64,000 nt of DNA from Halalkalibacter hemicellulosilyticusJCM 9152 (GCF_000513115.1 NZ_BAUU01000005.1:1-64000); one strand, 5' to 3'. Shown: positions 21,302 to 35,197, counted from the first letter of the stretch. Made by a program: numbers and translations. The notes: generated by a model from the sequence alone, not told the origin.

Positions 21302-23038
21302 ATGTTTGCAAAAATGGAAGCAAGGTTAAAAGCAGCAACAAAGGCTGAGAAAGCAGAAGTCGTCATTAAAAATGGGAAGATAATCGATGTTTTTACATTA
21401 ACGATATATGAAGCTGATATAGCGATTACTGATGGCGTTATTATTGGAATTGGTGAATATGAAGGAAATGAAGTGATTGATGCAAAAGGTGCGTATATTT
21501 CGCCTCCTTTTATTGATGGACATGTGCATATCGAATCAGCAATGGTTCCACCTGAGGAATTCGCACGCATTGTTGTTCCAAAAGGAGTCACCACGGTTAT
21601 GGCCGACCCTCATGAGATTGCCAACGTTGGTGGAATAGAAGCAGTTCGTTACATGATTGAAGCTGCTAAGGGGCTTCCACTTGATGTGAAGGTGATGGTT
21701 CCGTCATCAGTTCCTGCCACGTCTTTTGAAAATAGTGGAGCAAGTCTTACAGCAGAAGAAGTTGAGACATTATTCGAAGAAACGGAAGCGTATGGATTAG
21801 CTGAGGTGATGGACTATCCCTCTGTCTTTTCTGCTCAGAAGGAAATGCTTGCAAAAATTAGTGCGGCAAAGAAACGTCATAAGCCGATTGATGGTCATGC
21901 AGCGGGCTTAGATACAGTGGGAATTAATGCATATCGAGTCGCTGGAATTGAGAATGATCATGAAGCCGTAACAGCTGAAGAAGCATTGGACCGGATTCGG
22001 CGTGGCATGTACGTACTAATGAGAGAAGGAACAGCTGCGAAAGATATCGAGGCGCTACTACCGATCTTAACATCTTCTAATGCGAGACGGTGTGTGTTTG
22101 CAACAGATGATAAGCATTTAGATGATTTAGTTGATGAAGGAAGTATTGACGCCTCTATTCGTAAAGCTATTCGATTAGGTGTAGAACCTCTTCAGGCGAT
22201 CCAAATGGCCAGTCTCAATGCTGCAGAATGCTTCAAGCTAACAGAAAAAGGAGCAATAGCACCAGGCTACGAAGCGAGCTTTTTATTTATTGAGGATCTG
22301 CAACAATTAACAATTCAGTCTGTTTTTGTAAAAGGAGAATGTGTCGCCCAAAATGGGAAGCTTGTTCAATCGCTTCGTGAATACGTAGCACCTCCAGCTT
22401 ATTTATTAGATAGTGTTCATATGACATTGAAAAAAGAATCGCTTCAGTTAAAACTTGAGGAGTCTCAAAAGGCCAACGTGATCGCTGTTACACCTGGCTC
22501 TATTGTGACAAAAGCGTTGGTCGAGGAAGTCACGGTGGAAAATGGTCAATTTGTTCCATCTGTTAAACAAAACCAATTGAAGCTTGTTGTTGCAGAAAGG
22601 CATCATCGATTAGGGCATGTTGGAGTAGGGGTTGTGAAAGGCTTTCCGATCAAAAACGGTGCCATTGTCGCTTCGATTGCTCATGACTCACACAATATTG
22701 TTACATGTGGGACAGATGACCTTAGTATATATAAGGCGATCTCACATGTTGCTGAGCTAAAGGGTGGTATTGCTGTTGTGTCAGAAGGAGAAGTGTTGGC
22801 CGATGTATCGTTACCTTTGGCAGGATTAATGTCACTTGAATCTTATTCGACTGTTTACCGGACATTGAGTGCACTGGAAGAGTCTTTAGGAAAAATTGGA
22901 TTTGATGAAAAATGGAACCCATTTTTGACTTTATCTTTTTTGGCGTTACCTGTTATCCCGGAATTGAAATTAACGGATTTAGGTTTATTCGATGTTCGTT
23001 CCTTTTCTCATATTGACGTTGGAGTGAATGACGTGTAA
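21302..23038 (+). CDS. adeC: Adenine deaminase AdeC
   Basis: AdeC deaminates adenine to hypoxanthine for salvage. The 578-residue protein has the amidohydrolase motif [10 protein letters not shown] (about 70-79), the catalytic Glu in the same segment, [17 protein letters not shown] and [11 protein letters not shown]. The C-terminal domain ends with [13 protein letters not shown] and [12 protein letters not shown], as in the Bacillus enzyme. I place the start at ATG 21302, since AAAAGAGGTG lies upstream; the GTG at 21293 is part of that SD. It lies near its paralogue yerA. Confidence 0.93.
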   Translation: MFAKMEARLKAATKAEKAEVVIKNGKIIDVFTLTIYEADIAITDGVIIGIGEYEGNEVIDAKGAYISPPFIDGHVHIESAMVPPEEFARIVVPKGVTTVMADPHEIANVGGIEAVRYMIEAAKGLPLDVKVMVPSSVPATSFENSGASLTAEEVETLFEETEAYGLAEVMDYPSVFSAQKEMLAKISAAKKRHKPIDGHAAGLDTVGINAYRVAGIENDHEAVTAEEALDRIRRGMYVLMREGTAAKDIEALLPILTSSNARRCVFATDDKHLDDLVDEGSIDASIRKAIRLGVEPLQAIQMASLNAAECFKLTEKGAIAPGYEASFLFIEDLQQLTIQSVFVKGECVAQNGKLVQSLREYVAPPAYLLDSVHMTLKKESLQLKLEESQKANVIAVTPGSIVTKALVEEVTVENGQFVPSVKQNQLKLVVAERHHRLGHVGVGVVKGFPIKNGAIVASIAHDSHNIVTCGTDDLSIYKAISHVAELKGGIAVVSEGEVLADVSLPLAGLMSLESYSTVYRTLSALEESLGKIGFDEKWNPFLTLSFLALPVIPELKLTDLGLFDVRSFSHIDVGVNDV

Positions 23039-23111
23039 ATTTTTTTTGTAATGAAACAGGCGTACTGGCTCATGTTGGGCAAATTTGACGAAAACGTTCA
23101 AAAAAATATGC

Positions 23112-23156
23112 TTGCAAAAAATAGTGGTATTCTGTACCATATACTATATATCGTAA
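23112..23156 (+). promoter_or_regulatory. nrd promoter with NrdR-like boxes
   Basis: TTGCAA (23112-23117) and TACCAT (23135-23140) are 17 bases apart. NrdR boxes have consensus acaCwAtATaTwGtgt. A 12/16 match (ATACTATATATCGTAA) lies at 23141-23156 and a 10/16 match at 23112-23127, their cores 29 bases apart. NrdR is a repressor of ribonucleotide reductase operons. Another possible promoter is TTGACG (23085) with TATGCT (23107). Motif matching by eye only. Confidence 0.5.
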
Positions 23157-23193
23157 TGAAAAGTGAATTAAACAACTATATATTGATTTTTGC

Positions 23194-23371
23194 GGAATGC
23201 CGGTGTATGTACTACTTAATAGGGAATCTGGTGAAATTCCAGAGCTGCCCCCGCAACTGTAAGTGTGGACGAAATGAAAAATCCACTGTGTAAGCGACTA
23301 GAATGAGCTAGTTTTTGCATGGGAAGGATCAGAGTAGAGCGAAGCACGAGTCAGGAGACCTGCCGTATTCC
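23194..23371 (+). promoter_or_regulatory. Cobalamin (B12) riboswitch
   Basis: The invariant B12-box features are all present: GGAATCTGGTGAAATTCC, then GAGCTGCCCCCGCAACTGTAA, then GAGTCAGGAGACCTGCC. P1 is closed by GGAATGCCGG (from 23194) and CCGTATTCC (to 23371). A terminator hairpin follows at 23452. The downstream operon encodes a B12-independent ribonucleotide reductase, so B12 would be expected to lower its expression. Confidence 0.95.
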
Positions 23372-23451
23372 AAAGTCAGCTATCTTCGGGGTGTAAGAAG
23401 TGAGACGGCCTATTTTACATAATGTATTAGTCTGAATACATATGCCGTTTC

Positions 23452-23486
23452 GCGCTCTTTCCCACATGTGAGAAAGGGCGCTTTTT
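23452..23486 (+). terminator. Expression-platform terminator of the B12 riboswitch
   Basis: GCGCTCTTTC (23452-23461) pairs with GAAAGGGCGC (23472-23481), with CACATGTG between and five T residues after. It lies 60 bases before nrdE. The upstream GACGGC and GCCGTT stretches could form the competing antiterminator. Confidence 0.8.
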
Positions 23487-23547
23487 GCACCTTCATAGTT
23501 GTTTTCTCATTTAAATAATTGTGTCGTTTAAGGGAGAGTGTATCGAA

Positions 23548-25731
23548 ATGAATCAAACTCTTGAAAAGAAATCATTTCAGGAAGCTTTAGTAGCTGGATT
23601 TCCTCATTTGAATGTTGAGCAGTGGATGAATAAGTGGAAGGAAAACGATACGTGGGATAATCGTGCATTAAGTGCGTTAACTGAACTAGATATGGATCAG
23701 CCTGACTGGACATATGTTGCCGCTAGATGTTATTTAAATGGTTTGTATGAGCAAGTACAAGCAACACGTCAAATTGATGAAGAGTACACACAGTTTTCAG
23801 CATTAATTGAAGAACTAGTTGAAAAAGGGATTTATGATGAACGGTTAAAGGCGTATACAAGAGACGAGCTTCATGAGCTAGAAGCTGCATTTCAAGGGAA
23901 TGAGGACGAGCGCTTCACGTATGTTGGCATTAAGACTTTAGCAGACCGTTATTTAGCTCGTGACTTTGATGGAACGTTATTAGAGCTTCCACAAGAGAGA
24001 TGGATGGTCATTTCGATGATGCTTATGGTCAATGAACCAGTTGAAAAGCGTGTCGAGCTTGTTAAGGAGAGTTACTGGGCGCTATCTCACCTTTACATGA
24101 CAGTTGCAACGCCAACACTTGCGAATGCGGGAAAGAAAGGCGGTCAGCTTTCGAGCTGTTTCATCGATACGGTTGAGGATGATTTGCGTTCAATCTTTGA
24201 TAGTTGTACAGATGCAGCAACGGTTAGTAAGAACGGTGGAGGTCTTGGTGTATACCTTGGAAAGATCCGAGCAAAGGGCTCAAGCATTCGTGGCTTCAAA
24301 GGGGTTTCTTCTGGTGTTATTCCGTGGATGAAGCAATTAAATAACGTTGCCGTTAGTGTGGATCAGCTTGGTCAGCGTCAAGGTGCAATTGCCGTTTATT
24401 TAGATGTTTGGCATAAGGATATCTTTTCATTCTTAGATGCGAAGCTGAACAATGGAGATGAGCGTCAACGAACACATGATTTATTTACGGCGGTCTCTGT
24501 ACCAGATGTATTCATGGAGGCGGTAGACAATCGTGATAACTGGTATCTGTTCGATCCTCATGAAGTGAGAGAAGTGATGGGCTTCTCATTAGAAGATCAT
24601 TATGATGAAGAAAAGGGTGCCGGATCCTTCCGTGAACGATATGAGCAATGTGTCAATCATCCGTTGCTATCGAAGGAGGAGGTTCCAGCGATTGAAATTA
24701 TGAAACGAGTCATGATTTCACAGCTTGAAACAGGAACTCCGTACATGTTCTATCGTGATACAGCGAATCGCTTAAATCCTAACTCTCATAATGGTATGAT
24801 TTATGGCTCTAATTTATGTACAGAAATTATGCAAAATATGAGTTCAACAGTTGTCACAGAAGAAGCACTTGAGGATGGGACAATTCGTATTACAAAGAAG
24901 CCTGGTGACTATGTAGTGTGTAATTTAAGCTCATTATCAATTGCGAATGTGTTAAAGGATGACGTCTTAGATCGTGTTATTACAATTCAAATTCGGATGC
25001 TCGATAATGTTATTGATATTAATAAGCTGGATGTGAAGCAGGCTGAGCTAACAAACCAAACGTATCGTGCAATTGGTGGCGGGACGTATGGATGGCATCA
25101 TCATTTAGCACGTAATGGTATTAAGTGGGAATCAGAGGAAGCGGTAGAAGAGGTTGAGCGTGTCTATGAGAAGATCAATTATGCTGCGATTAAGGCAAGC
25201 TTGTCTTTAGCGAAGGAAAAGGGAGCTTATCCGAAATTCAAAGGATCTGAATGGGAAACAGGTGCTTATTTCAATAAGCGTGATTACAATACACCACAAT
25301 GGCAGGAACTACAATCTGAAGTGAAGGAGCACGGTATCCGTAATGGTTACTTGTTAGCGGTAGCACCAAATGCAACGACGGCTCTAATTGCCGGATCAAC
25401 TGCTTCAATTGATCCGATTTTCTCGAAGCTCTATATGGAGGAGAAGAAGAATTATCGTATTCCAGTCGTAGCACCCGAGCTAAATTCAGAAACGACATGG
25501 CTTTATAAAGCTGCTCACCTAATCGATCAAAAATGGAGTATTCGTCAAAATGGTAGAAGACAACGTCATGTCGATCAAGGGATTTCTTTTAATATTTATG
25601 TTCCGAATAATGTTCGAGCGAAGGACCTACTTGAATTGCATATGCTCGCATGGCAGGAAGGGCTGAAAACGACTTATTATGTTCGATCTACTTCTTCAAC
25701 AGTTGAAGATTGTGAGAGTTGTTCAAGCTAA
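23548..25731 (+). CDS. nrdE: Class I ribonucleotide reductase alpha subunit
   Basis: Catalytic subunit reducing ribonucleotides to deoxyribonucleotides. The 727-residue protein has the redox Cys204 (QLSSC), the active-site motif N422-L-C424-T-E426, the second redox Cys458 (VVCNLSS), and a C-terminal C-E-S-C pair that is likely re-reduced by thioredoxin or NrdH. I see no ATP-cone sequence (VxKRDG) at the N-terminus, as in class Ib/Ie-like forms. ATG 23548 has AAGGGAGAG upstream. Its residue at GGGTYGWHH differs from the usual GLGTYGWHH. Partner subunit follows after 18 bases. Confidence 0.92.
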   Translation: MNQTLEKKSFQEALVAGFPHLNVEQWMNKWKENDTWDNRALSALTELDMDQPDWTYVAARCYLNGLYEQVQATRQIDEEYTQFSALIEELVEKGIYDERLKAYTRDELHELEAAFQGNEDERFTYVGIKTLADRYLARDFDGTLLELPQERWMVISMMLMVNEPVEKRVELVKESYWALSHLYMTVATPTLANAGKKGGQLSSCFIDTVEDDLRSIFDSCTDAATVSKNGGGLGVYLGKIRAKGSSIRGFKGVSSGVIPWMKQLNNVAVSVDQLGQRQGAIAVYLDVWHKDIFSFLDAKLNNGDERQRTHDLFTAVSVPDVFMEAVDNRDNWYLFDPHEVREVMGFSLEDHYDEEKGAGSFRERYEQCVNHPLLSKEEVPAIEIMKRVMISQLETGTPYMFYRDTANRLNPNSHNGMIYGSNLCTEIMQNMSSTVVTEEALEDGTIRITKKPGDYVVCNLSSLSIANVLKDDVLDRVITIQIRMLDNVIDINKLDVKQAELTNQTYRAIGGGTYGWHHHLARNGIKWESEEAVEEVERVYEKINYAAIKASLSLAKEKGAYPKFKGSEWETGAYFNKRDYNTPQWQELQSEVKEHGIRNGYLLAVAPNATTALIAGSTASIDPIFSKLYMEEKKNYRIPVVAPELNSETTWLYKAAHLIDQKWSIRQNGRRQRHVDQGISFNIYVPNNVRAKDLLELHMLAWQEGLKTTYYVRSTSSTVEDCESCSS

Positions 25732-25749
25732 AGAGAGGAGAGAGCGGTT

Positions 25750-26790
25750 ATGGTAGATACAATGAAGCAACGAAAGTTATATGATATTCATGCACCGAAT
25801 GCATCAACAGGGATTATTAATGGAGAAAGCTCTAACGTTCTAAACTGGGATGATGTACGTTTTTCTTGGGCATATCCATTATATAAAAATATGCTCGCAA
25901 ACTTTTGGACACCTTTTGAAATTAATATGACCCATGATGCGAAGCAATTTCCGAATTTAACCGATGATGAACAAGAGGCGTTCAAGAAAATTATTGGACT
26001 TCTTGCTTTTTTAGATAGTATTCAAACCGATTACACGTTACGAGTAGCCGATTATTTAACAGATTCAAGTATGGCGGCGCTAATGAGTGTGTTGTCATTC
26101 CAAGAGGTTGTCCATAACCAAAGCTATTCGTATGTGTTATCAAGTCTTGTACCAAAGTCTGTGCAAGATGAGATCTATGAATATTGGAAGAAAGATGAAG
26201 TTCTAAGAGAAAGAAACGAATTTATTGTAGATGGTTATGAGGAATTTGTCGGTAATCCAACGCCAGAGTCATTAGCGAAATCAATTGTCTATGATGTGAT
26301 TTTAGAAGGGTTGAATTTCTATTCAGGCTTTGCCTTCTTCTACAATTTAGCGCGTCATCAAAAAATGGTTTCGACATCAACGATGATTAATTATATTAAT
26401 CGAGATGAACAGCTTCATGTTCACCTATTTGCGAATATTTTCAAAGAGCTGCTGAAGGAAAATTCTGAGCTTGATAATGAGGAAATGAAGCAGTTTGTTG
26501 AAGATGCCTTCAAAAAGGCAACTGAGCTTGAGATTAATTGGTTCCGTTACATTATTGGTGACCGTCTAGAAGGGATTAACCCTGAAGAAATGGAATCGTA
26601 TTTAAAATTTATCGCCAATAAGCGTGTGAAGCAATTAGGATACGACCATATTTATCCTGAGCACCGCACGAATACGATGCGTTGGATTAAAGCATACGAA
26701 GATGTAAATATGGCAAAAAGTGATTTCTTTGAACAAAAATCACGACAATATGCAAAAGTTTCAAGTGATAATGGATTTGATGAATTATAG
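25750..26790 (+). CDS. nrdF: Class I ribonucleotide reductase beta subunit
   Basis: Radical-generating, dimetal subunit of 346 residues. Ligands are visible at D89, E119 and H122 (QEVVH), E186, E220 and H223 (RDEQLH). The radical tyrosine is at 126 (E119-x2-H122-x3-Y126), so a tyrosyl-radical type is predicted. It is in an operon with nrdE behind a B12 riboswitch. AGGAGAGAG precedes the ATG; Met5 is an alternative start. A strong terminator follows. Confidence 0.93.
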   Translation: MVDTMKQRKLYDIHAPNASTGIINGESSNVLNWDDVRFSWAYPLYKNMLANFWTPFEINMTHDAKQFPNLTDDEQEAFKKIIGLLAFLDSIQTDYTLRVADYLTDSSMAALMSVLSFQEVVHNQSYSYVLSSLVPKSVQDEIYEYWKKDEVLRERNEFIVDGYEEFVGNPTPESLAKSIVYDVILEGLNFYSGFAFFYNLARHQKMVSTSTMINYINRDEQLHVHLFANIFKELLKENSELDNEEMKQFVEDAFKKATELEINWFRYIIGDRLEGINPEEMESYLKFIANKRVKQLGYDHIYPEHRTNTMRWIKAYEDVNMAKSDFFEQKSRQYAKVSSDNGFDEL

Positions 26791-26800
26791 TCATGGGAAT

Positions 26801-26842
26801 AAAAAGCCAATGAGGTTGCAATAAGCCTCATTGGCTTTTTTT
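26801..26842 (+). terminator. Terminator of the nrd operon
   Basis: AAAAAGCCAATGAGG (26801-26815) pairs perfectly with CCTCATTGGCTTTTT (26826-26840), with seven T residues at its end. Confidence 0.93.
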
Positions 26843-26847
26843 GAAGG

Positions 26848-26900
26848 TAAGAAAGTGTAAAATTCGAGGAAATGTGAGAAGAACTGAAGAAGAGAGTGGG
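26848..26900. repeat. Short dispersed repeat (second copy)
   Basis: taagaaagtgtaaaattcga followed by gaaatgtgagaagaactgaagaag closely resembles 5602-5650 in the pur operon and, less closely, 33297-33345. The stretch lies directly after the nrd terminator. It has no coding potential. Confidence 0.5.
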
Positions 26901-26988
26901 CTAACTCAATGAAGAGCGTTGGCACGTTATGCGTTTTTTTTAGCTGAATACTTCAAAAATATGCTACTTGTGTTTTCTTCTTAAATAG

Positions 26989-27017
26989 ACGACAACGTTT
27001 TGCTTATTTGATATAAT
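26989..27017 (+). promoter_or_regulatory. Promoter of pcrB-pcrA-ligA
   Basis: TATAAT (27012-27017) has an extended -10 TG at 27009-27010. ACGACA (26989-26994) sits 17 bases upstream as a weak -35. Transcription would begin about 30 bases before pcrB. Confidence 0.7.
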
Positions 27018-27053
27018 GAAGGCTTAGATGTAGTAGAAACGGAGTTGAATGTT

Positions 27054-27740
27054 TTGCTTGAGTATCAGGAATGGCGCCATGTTTTTAAGCTTGATCCGAA
27101 TAAAGACATAACAGATGAAGCGTTAGAAAAGGTTTGTGAATCAGGTACAGATGGCATTATTATCGGTGGGAGTGATGGTGTAACGTTAGACAATACGTTA
27201 CACTTATTAGCACGTGTAAGGCGTTACCCGATTTCCTGTGCGTTAGAAGTATCTGATCTTGAAGCGATTACGCCAGGCTTTGATTATTTTTTCATTCCGT
27301 CGGTATTGAATAGCCCTCATGTTAAGTGGATTACGGGCTACCATCATGCAGCTGTTAAGGAATATGGAGCGATTATGAATTGGGATGAAATCGTCGTTGA
27401 AGGATATTGTGTGTTAAATGAGGAGTCTAAGGTGGCCAAGCTAACAGAAGCGAATGCACAGCTGTCAACAGACGATGTGGTCGCATATGCGAGAATGGCT
27501 GAAAACCTCTACAGAATGCCGATTTTTTATATTGAATATAGTGGAAGATATGGGGATGCTTCGCTTGTGAAGGAAGTTGCGAGTGTGTTAAACGAGACAA
27601 AGCTTTTTTATGGTGGTGGCATTCGTTCGCTTGAACAAGCTAAGGAAATGGCTCAAGCTGCAGATGTGATTGTTGTCGGTAATTTCATCTATGATGATTT
27701 AGATGCGGCACTGAAAACCGTTCAAGCTGTGAAACAATGA
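27054..27740 (+). CDS. pcrB: Heptaprenylglyceryl phosphate synthase PcrB
   Basis: PcrB joins heptaprenyl diphosphate to glycerol-1-phosphate, an archaeal-type ether lipid step found in Bacillus. The TIM-barrel protein (228 residues) has [10 protein letters not shown] at the start, [41 protein letters not shown] and FYGGGI for phosphate binding. I place the start at TTG 27054: GGAG lies nine bases upstream and the N-terminus then matches the family. The TTG at 27045 would overlap that SD. It heads the pcrB-pcrA-ligA operon. Confidence 0.9.
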   Translation: MLEYQEWRHVFKLDPNKDITDEALEKVCESGTDGIIIGGSDGVTLDNTLHLLARVRRYPISCALEVSDLEAITPGFDYFFIPSVLNSPHVKWITGYHHAAVKEYGAIMNWDEIVVEGYCVLNEESKVAKLTEANAQLSTDDVVAYARMAENLYRMPIFYIEYSGRYGDASLVKEVASVLNETKLFYGGGIRSLEQAKEMAQAADVIVVGNFIYDDLDAALKTVQAVKQ

Positions 27741-27801
27741 TTGATTGAATCAGAATAACGAGTTAAGATAAAAATAAGAACATTCGTTTGGTGGTGGGAG
27801 T

Positions 27802-32051
<4,250 letters not shown>

Positions 32052-32074
32052 AGTAGGGAGAGGGGGAAACGGTC

Positions 32075-33253
32075 ATGAAGAAGCCGTTGTGGATTTTGAT
32101 GATTGTCTTACAAGCTATCATCTTGTCAGGATGTCTTTCATTATTTCCTGAAGATGAAGAAGGGGAGAGAGAAGAGGTAACAGATCCAGATGAACAAGTC
32201 GTAGAGGTTGTACCACACTTAGTAACGCCGGATAACTATTATCGTAGTGTCTTATATGATGGTGCTTATCTTCACGGAGAGTCGCGTGGATTTGGGAATT
32301 CGGTTGTGTATAACCGATTGGACTTAGACAAGTTAGAAATTGGTTTACAGCGAATCGCACAAGAGTATTTTGAACCAGAGGAGTACTTCTTTCGTGAAGG
32401 GCAGTTTATTCGTCGGAGCCAACTTAATGCATGGTTGATGCGGTATGATGAAGAAGATAACCCTACTGGTTTGAATCCACCACTTGGAGATGGAGATGAT
32501 TTAAGAGCGCAGGAGGAAGAACAGCCGCGTGTGTTATCACATATTTTAGAGCACAATTATTTAGTAGAAAATTCAAATGGGCAATTTAATTTAGGTGGAA
32601 TTGTCATTGGACTATCGCTCAATAGCGTCTACAATTTCCGAGTGGAAGATGAAGAAGGACTCTATTATTTTTACGAAACGGACATTCCAGATGATGTGAT
32701 CGAAAATGAAGGGCAAGAGCTAGCTGAGCGTGTGCTTGAGCGTATCCGTTCAGAGAATTTTGAAGAGGGAGCTTTTAACGATATACCGATTGTATTTGCG
32801 CTGTTTCAAGAAGAGCCGCGTGACTCAGCTATCCCTGGGCGCTTTATCGCAATGGCGAAAGCAGACCCGAATAGCGGTATTGATCGCTGGCAACGAATTG
32901 ATGAAACGTATTATTTATTCCCATCACGTGACGCCAATAATAATGTTCGTAATGAGGCAGATCAATTTCAACGTTTCAGTGATGATATTCAAGGCTTCTT
33001 TGATACGTATGTCGGTGTAGTTGGAACAGGTCGTTATTTAGATAACCAGATTCAAGAGCTAACGATTGAGGTTCCTATCCGTTATCAAGGAACAGCAGAA
33101 ATTGTTGCGATAACGCAATTTGCCGCTAATCAAATTCAACAACGCTTTGATGAAGGCTACAAAATCACACTTGAAGTTACATCCATTTCTGGAAACGTTG
33201 AGAGTGTCGTCATTGTGAATCCGAATGAAGAACCAGTCATTCATATATTTTAA
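32075..33253 (+). CDS. camS: CamS-family sex-pheromone-type lipoprotein
   Basis: The 392-residue protein corresponds to YerH in the B. subtilis order and the CamS family (staphylococcal precursor of the cAM373-like pheromone). Lipobox is L-S-G-C (Cys20), after a hydrophobic signal. The mature part begins acidic (EDEEGEREEVTDPDEQ region), then the CamS domain. In some Gram-positives the signal peptide itself is processed to a pheromone, but that is not shown here. It follows ligA by 23 bases and may belong to the same transcript. Confidence 0.87.
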   Translation: MKKPLWILMIVLQAIILSGCLSLFPEDEEGEREEVTDPDEQVVEVVPHLVTPDNYYRSVLYDGAYLHGESRGFGNSVVYNRLDLDKLEIGLQRIAQEYFEPEEYFFREGQFIRRSQLNAWLMRYDEEDNPTGLNPPLGDGDDLRAQEEEQPRVLSHILEHNYLVENSNGQFNLGGIVIGLSLNSVYNFRVEDEEGLYYFYETDIPDDVIENEGQELAERVLERIRSENFEEGAFNDIPIVFALFQEEPRDSAIPGRFIAMAKADPNSGIDRWQRIDETYYLFPSRDANNNVRNEADQFQRFSDDIQGFFDTYVGVVGTGRYLDNQIQELTIEVPIRYQGTAEIVAITQFAANQIQQRFDEGYKITLEVTSISGNVESVVIVNPNEEPVIHIF

Positions 33254-33296
33254 TGGTTTGTTTTGGGGGGGCGACTCTGTCGGATTTGTTCAAAGA

Positions 33297-33345
33297 TAAG
33301 AATGTATAAAATTCAAGAGAGACATGTGGGAAAAGCATAGAAGGT
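33297..33345. repeat. Short dispersed repeat (third, degenerate copy)
   Basis: taagaatgtataaaattcaa followed by acatgtgggaaaagcatagaagg. Compared with 26848-26900 it has the same order of motifs and a continuation of about 40 bases (ggc-aactcaa, agag) that also fits there. Divergence is higher than between the first two copies. Confidence 0.45.
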
Positions 33346-33381
33346 GTAGGCAAACTCAAAGCAGAGAGACGGCTCAGTGCA

Positions 33382-33440
33382 CGTTACACGTTCTTCTGAA
33401 AGAATCCCAATTTCAGAAGAACTGAAAACCGCTGTAACGG
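33382..33440. repeat. CGTTACACG...TGTAACGG structured element
   Basis: Bases 33382-33390 (CGTTACACG) and 33433-33440 (TGTAACGG) are inverted, and between them GTTCTTCTGAAA (33390-33401) pairs perfectly with TTTCAGAAGAAC (33411-33422). Similar, more decayed sequences occur around 337-380 and 54203-54260. No conserved reading frame. Confidence 0.45.
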
Positions 33441-33477
33441 TTGCGAGCGCCGCTTTAACGAAAAGACGCTGTCGCGA

Positions 33478-33521
33478 GGCCACTGAAAAAGTGCGATTTT
33501 CACTTTTTCAGTGGCCTTTAA
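33478..33521. terminator. Strong hairpin, probable terminator
   Basis: GGCCACTGAAAAAGTG (33478-33493) pairs perfectly with CACTTTTTCAGTGGCC (33501-33516), with TTTAAG after. Probably ends transcription from camS. No gene lies in 33522-33754; it holds a further imperfect inverted repeat (AGTAATG near 33521 against CATTACT near 33602). Confidence 0.65.
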
Positions 33522-33754
33522 GTAATGTGCGTAGCCGTTGCCCGATTTTGAAGCCTTGATATGAGTGGGTTTCTCAAATCAAGGCGCGCAACGAGCGGAG
33601 CCATTACTCTTCTTTGAGTTACTAGAAAGGACTTTTTCTGTGCTCTCGCTGTCGCGTTTTCTTAGTTTTATTTTGTACTATACAACAACAGATTTTTATT
33701 GTAGAATCAATATTGTTATCATTGGAAATCCTTGCATTTAGGTGTTAAAACAAC

Positions 33755-33788
33755 AAAATGACGCGTGCCAATTCACGCGTCATTTTAA
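33755..33788. terminator. Second hairpin before nupN
   Basis: AAAATGACGCGTG (33755-33767) pairs perfectly with CACGCGTCATTTT (33774-33786). It has T runs on both strands and could act in both directions. It separates camS from nupN. Confidence 0.6.
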
Positions 33789-34017
33789 CGTCTTTATAAT
33801 GTGTGCCTCAAATGGAACTCTTTACATATTAATTCTTATTTAGAGATCTTTTTGAGGAGTAAGTTCATTTAAGGGGAGTTATGCAGAGTATGTAACCGTT
33901 TCGTGTATATTGTAAGAAATGGAACAGTTGGAGACAGCATGTATAATGACCTTTTTTTGCGACATTCTAAATAAGAGATTGGACAATGATTTATTTACTG
34001 TCAAGGGGGTTAATAAG

Positions 34018-35145
34018 ATGAAGAAATGGATGGAAGCAATTGGTGTTATAGCTCTAGGCTTGATTATGGTAACAGGCTGTGGAACTGGAGAAGACGAGCC
34101 AATAGCTGAAGATACACCTGGAGATGATTCAGCTGAGGAACAACAAGGCGAAGTAGCAGCAGAAGACTTTACTGTTGGAATGGTTACAGATGTTGGTGGT
34201 ATTGATGATAAGTCATTCAATCAGTCAGCTTGGGAAGGGCTAAGAGAGTTTGGTGAAGAATTTGACTTGGAACAAGGAACGGCATATCGTTATGTACAAT
34301 CTGGCGATTTGGCCGACTTTGAACCAAACATTCGCAATTTAGTAAGAGAAGATGTTGATTTAGTATGGGGAATTGGATTTCTTATGAATGATGCGATTAA
34401 AGCTGTAGCTGAACAAAATCAAGATGCTCAATTAGCTATAGTTGATTCGGTTGTGACAGGTGATGATGATAATCCGATTGATAATGTCGCAAATGTGACG
34501 TTTAAAGAGCATGAGGGTTCCTTTCTTGTTGGGGTAGCCGCTGGTTTACAAACTGAAACAAATCGTGTTGGGTTTGTCGGTGGTGTTGAAAGTGAACTAA
34601 TAAAAAAATTTGAAAATGGATTTAAAGCAGGAGTGAAAGCTGTTAATCCAGATGCAGAAATCACGGTTCAATATGCCGAAAGCTTTAATGATGACACGAT
34701 TGGTGCCCAAATTGCCAATACGATGTATAGCCAAGGTGCTGATATTATTTATCATGCAGCTGGCGCAACAGGCTACGGGGTATTTAATGAAGCGATTAAT
34801 CGTGTACGTAATGGTGAAGACGTTTGGGTTATTGGAGTGGATCGTGATCAGCACGAAGAAGGAATTTATGAAGGTGATCAATCTGTTACGCTCACGTCAA
34901 TGGTTAAACGGGTTGACCGTGCCGTGTACCTTGTTTCTGAACAGACAATGAATGGGAATTTCCCTGGTGGAGAAATTCTTGAGTACGGATTAGATGATGA
35001 TGCCATTGGGATTGCTCCAACAACAGATAATATGTCTGAGGAAGCTTTAAACGCAATTGAAGATTACATTCAAGACATATTAGATGGTAGCATCGACGTC
35101 CCTGAAACGGATGAGGAATACGAGCAATACTTAGACTCGCTTTAG
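34018..35145 (+). CDS. nupN: Nucleoside-binding BMP-family lipoprotein NupN
   Basis: Solute-binding protein of a nucleoside ABC importer (BmpA/PnrA/Med family). Lipobox V-T-G-C is at Cys21 after a hydrophobic signal. The mature part begins with an acidic stretch, then the BMP domain with VGMVTDVGGIDDKSFNQSAWEGL. The start is ATG 34018, with AAGGGGGTT ahead; the open frame extends upstream to 33919 but has no SD. The downstream genes encode the ATPase and two permeases, as in B. subtilis nupNOPQ. Confidence 0.9.
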   Translation: MKKWMEAIGVIALGLIMVTGCGTGEDEPIAEDTPGDDSAEEQQGEVAAEDFTVGMVTDVGGIDDKSFNQSAWEGLREFGEEFDLEQGTAYRYVQSGDLADFEPNIRNLVREDVDLVWGIGFLMNDAIKAVAEQNQDAQLAIVDSVVTGDDDNPIDNVANVTFKEHEGSFLVGVAAGLQTETNRVGFVGGVESELIKKFENGFKAGVKAVNPDAEITVQYAESFNDDTIGAQIANTMYSQGADIIYHAAGATGYGVFNEAINRVRNGEDVWVIGVDRDQHEEGIYEGDQSVTLTSMVKRVDRAVYLVSEQTMNGNFPGGEILEYGLDDDAIGIAPTTDNMSEEALNAIEDYIQDILDGSIDVPETDEEYEQYLDSL

Positions 35146-35161
35146 TCAAAATGATTATTAG

Positions 35162-35197
35162 AGCCGTCCGTTCTGGAAAATAGACGGGCGGCTTTGT
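35162..35197 (+). terminator. Attenuating hairpin between nupN and nupO
   Basis: AGCCGTCCGT (35162-35171) pairs with ACGGGCGGCT (35184-35193), with a short T-rich tail (ttgttg). The weak tail suggests partial termination, which would give more binding protein than transporter. Confidence 0.6.

Noticed and set aside
23051-23293. 80-codon open frame upstream of nrdE
   Set aside because: It runs through the cobalamin riboswitch and has no SD or coding pattern.
33377-33559. 60-codon open frame after camS
   Set aside because: It covers inverted repeats and a terminator hairpin and has no SD.
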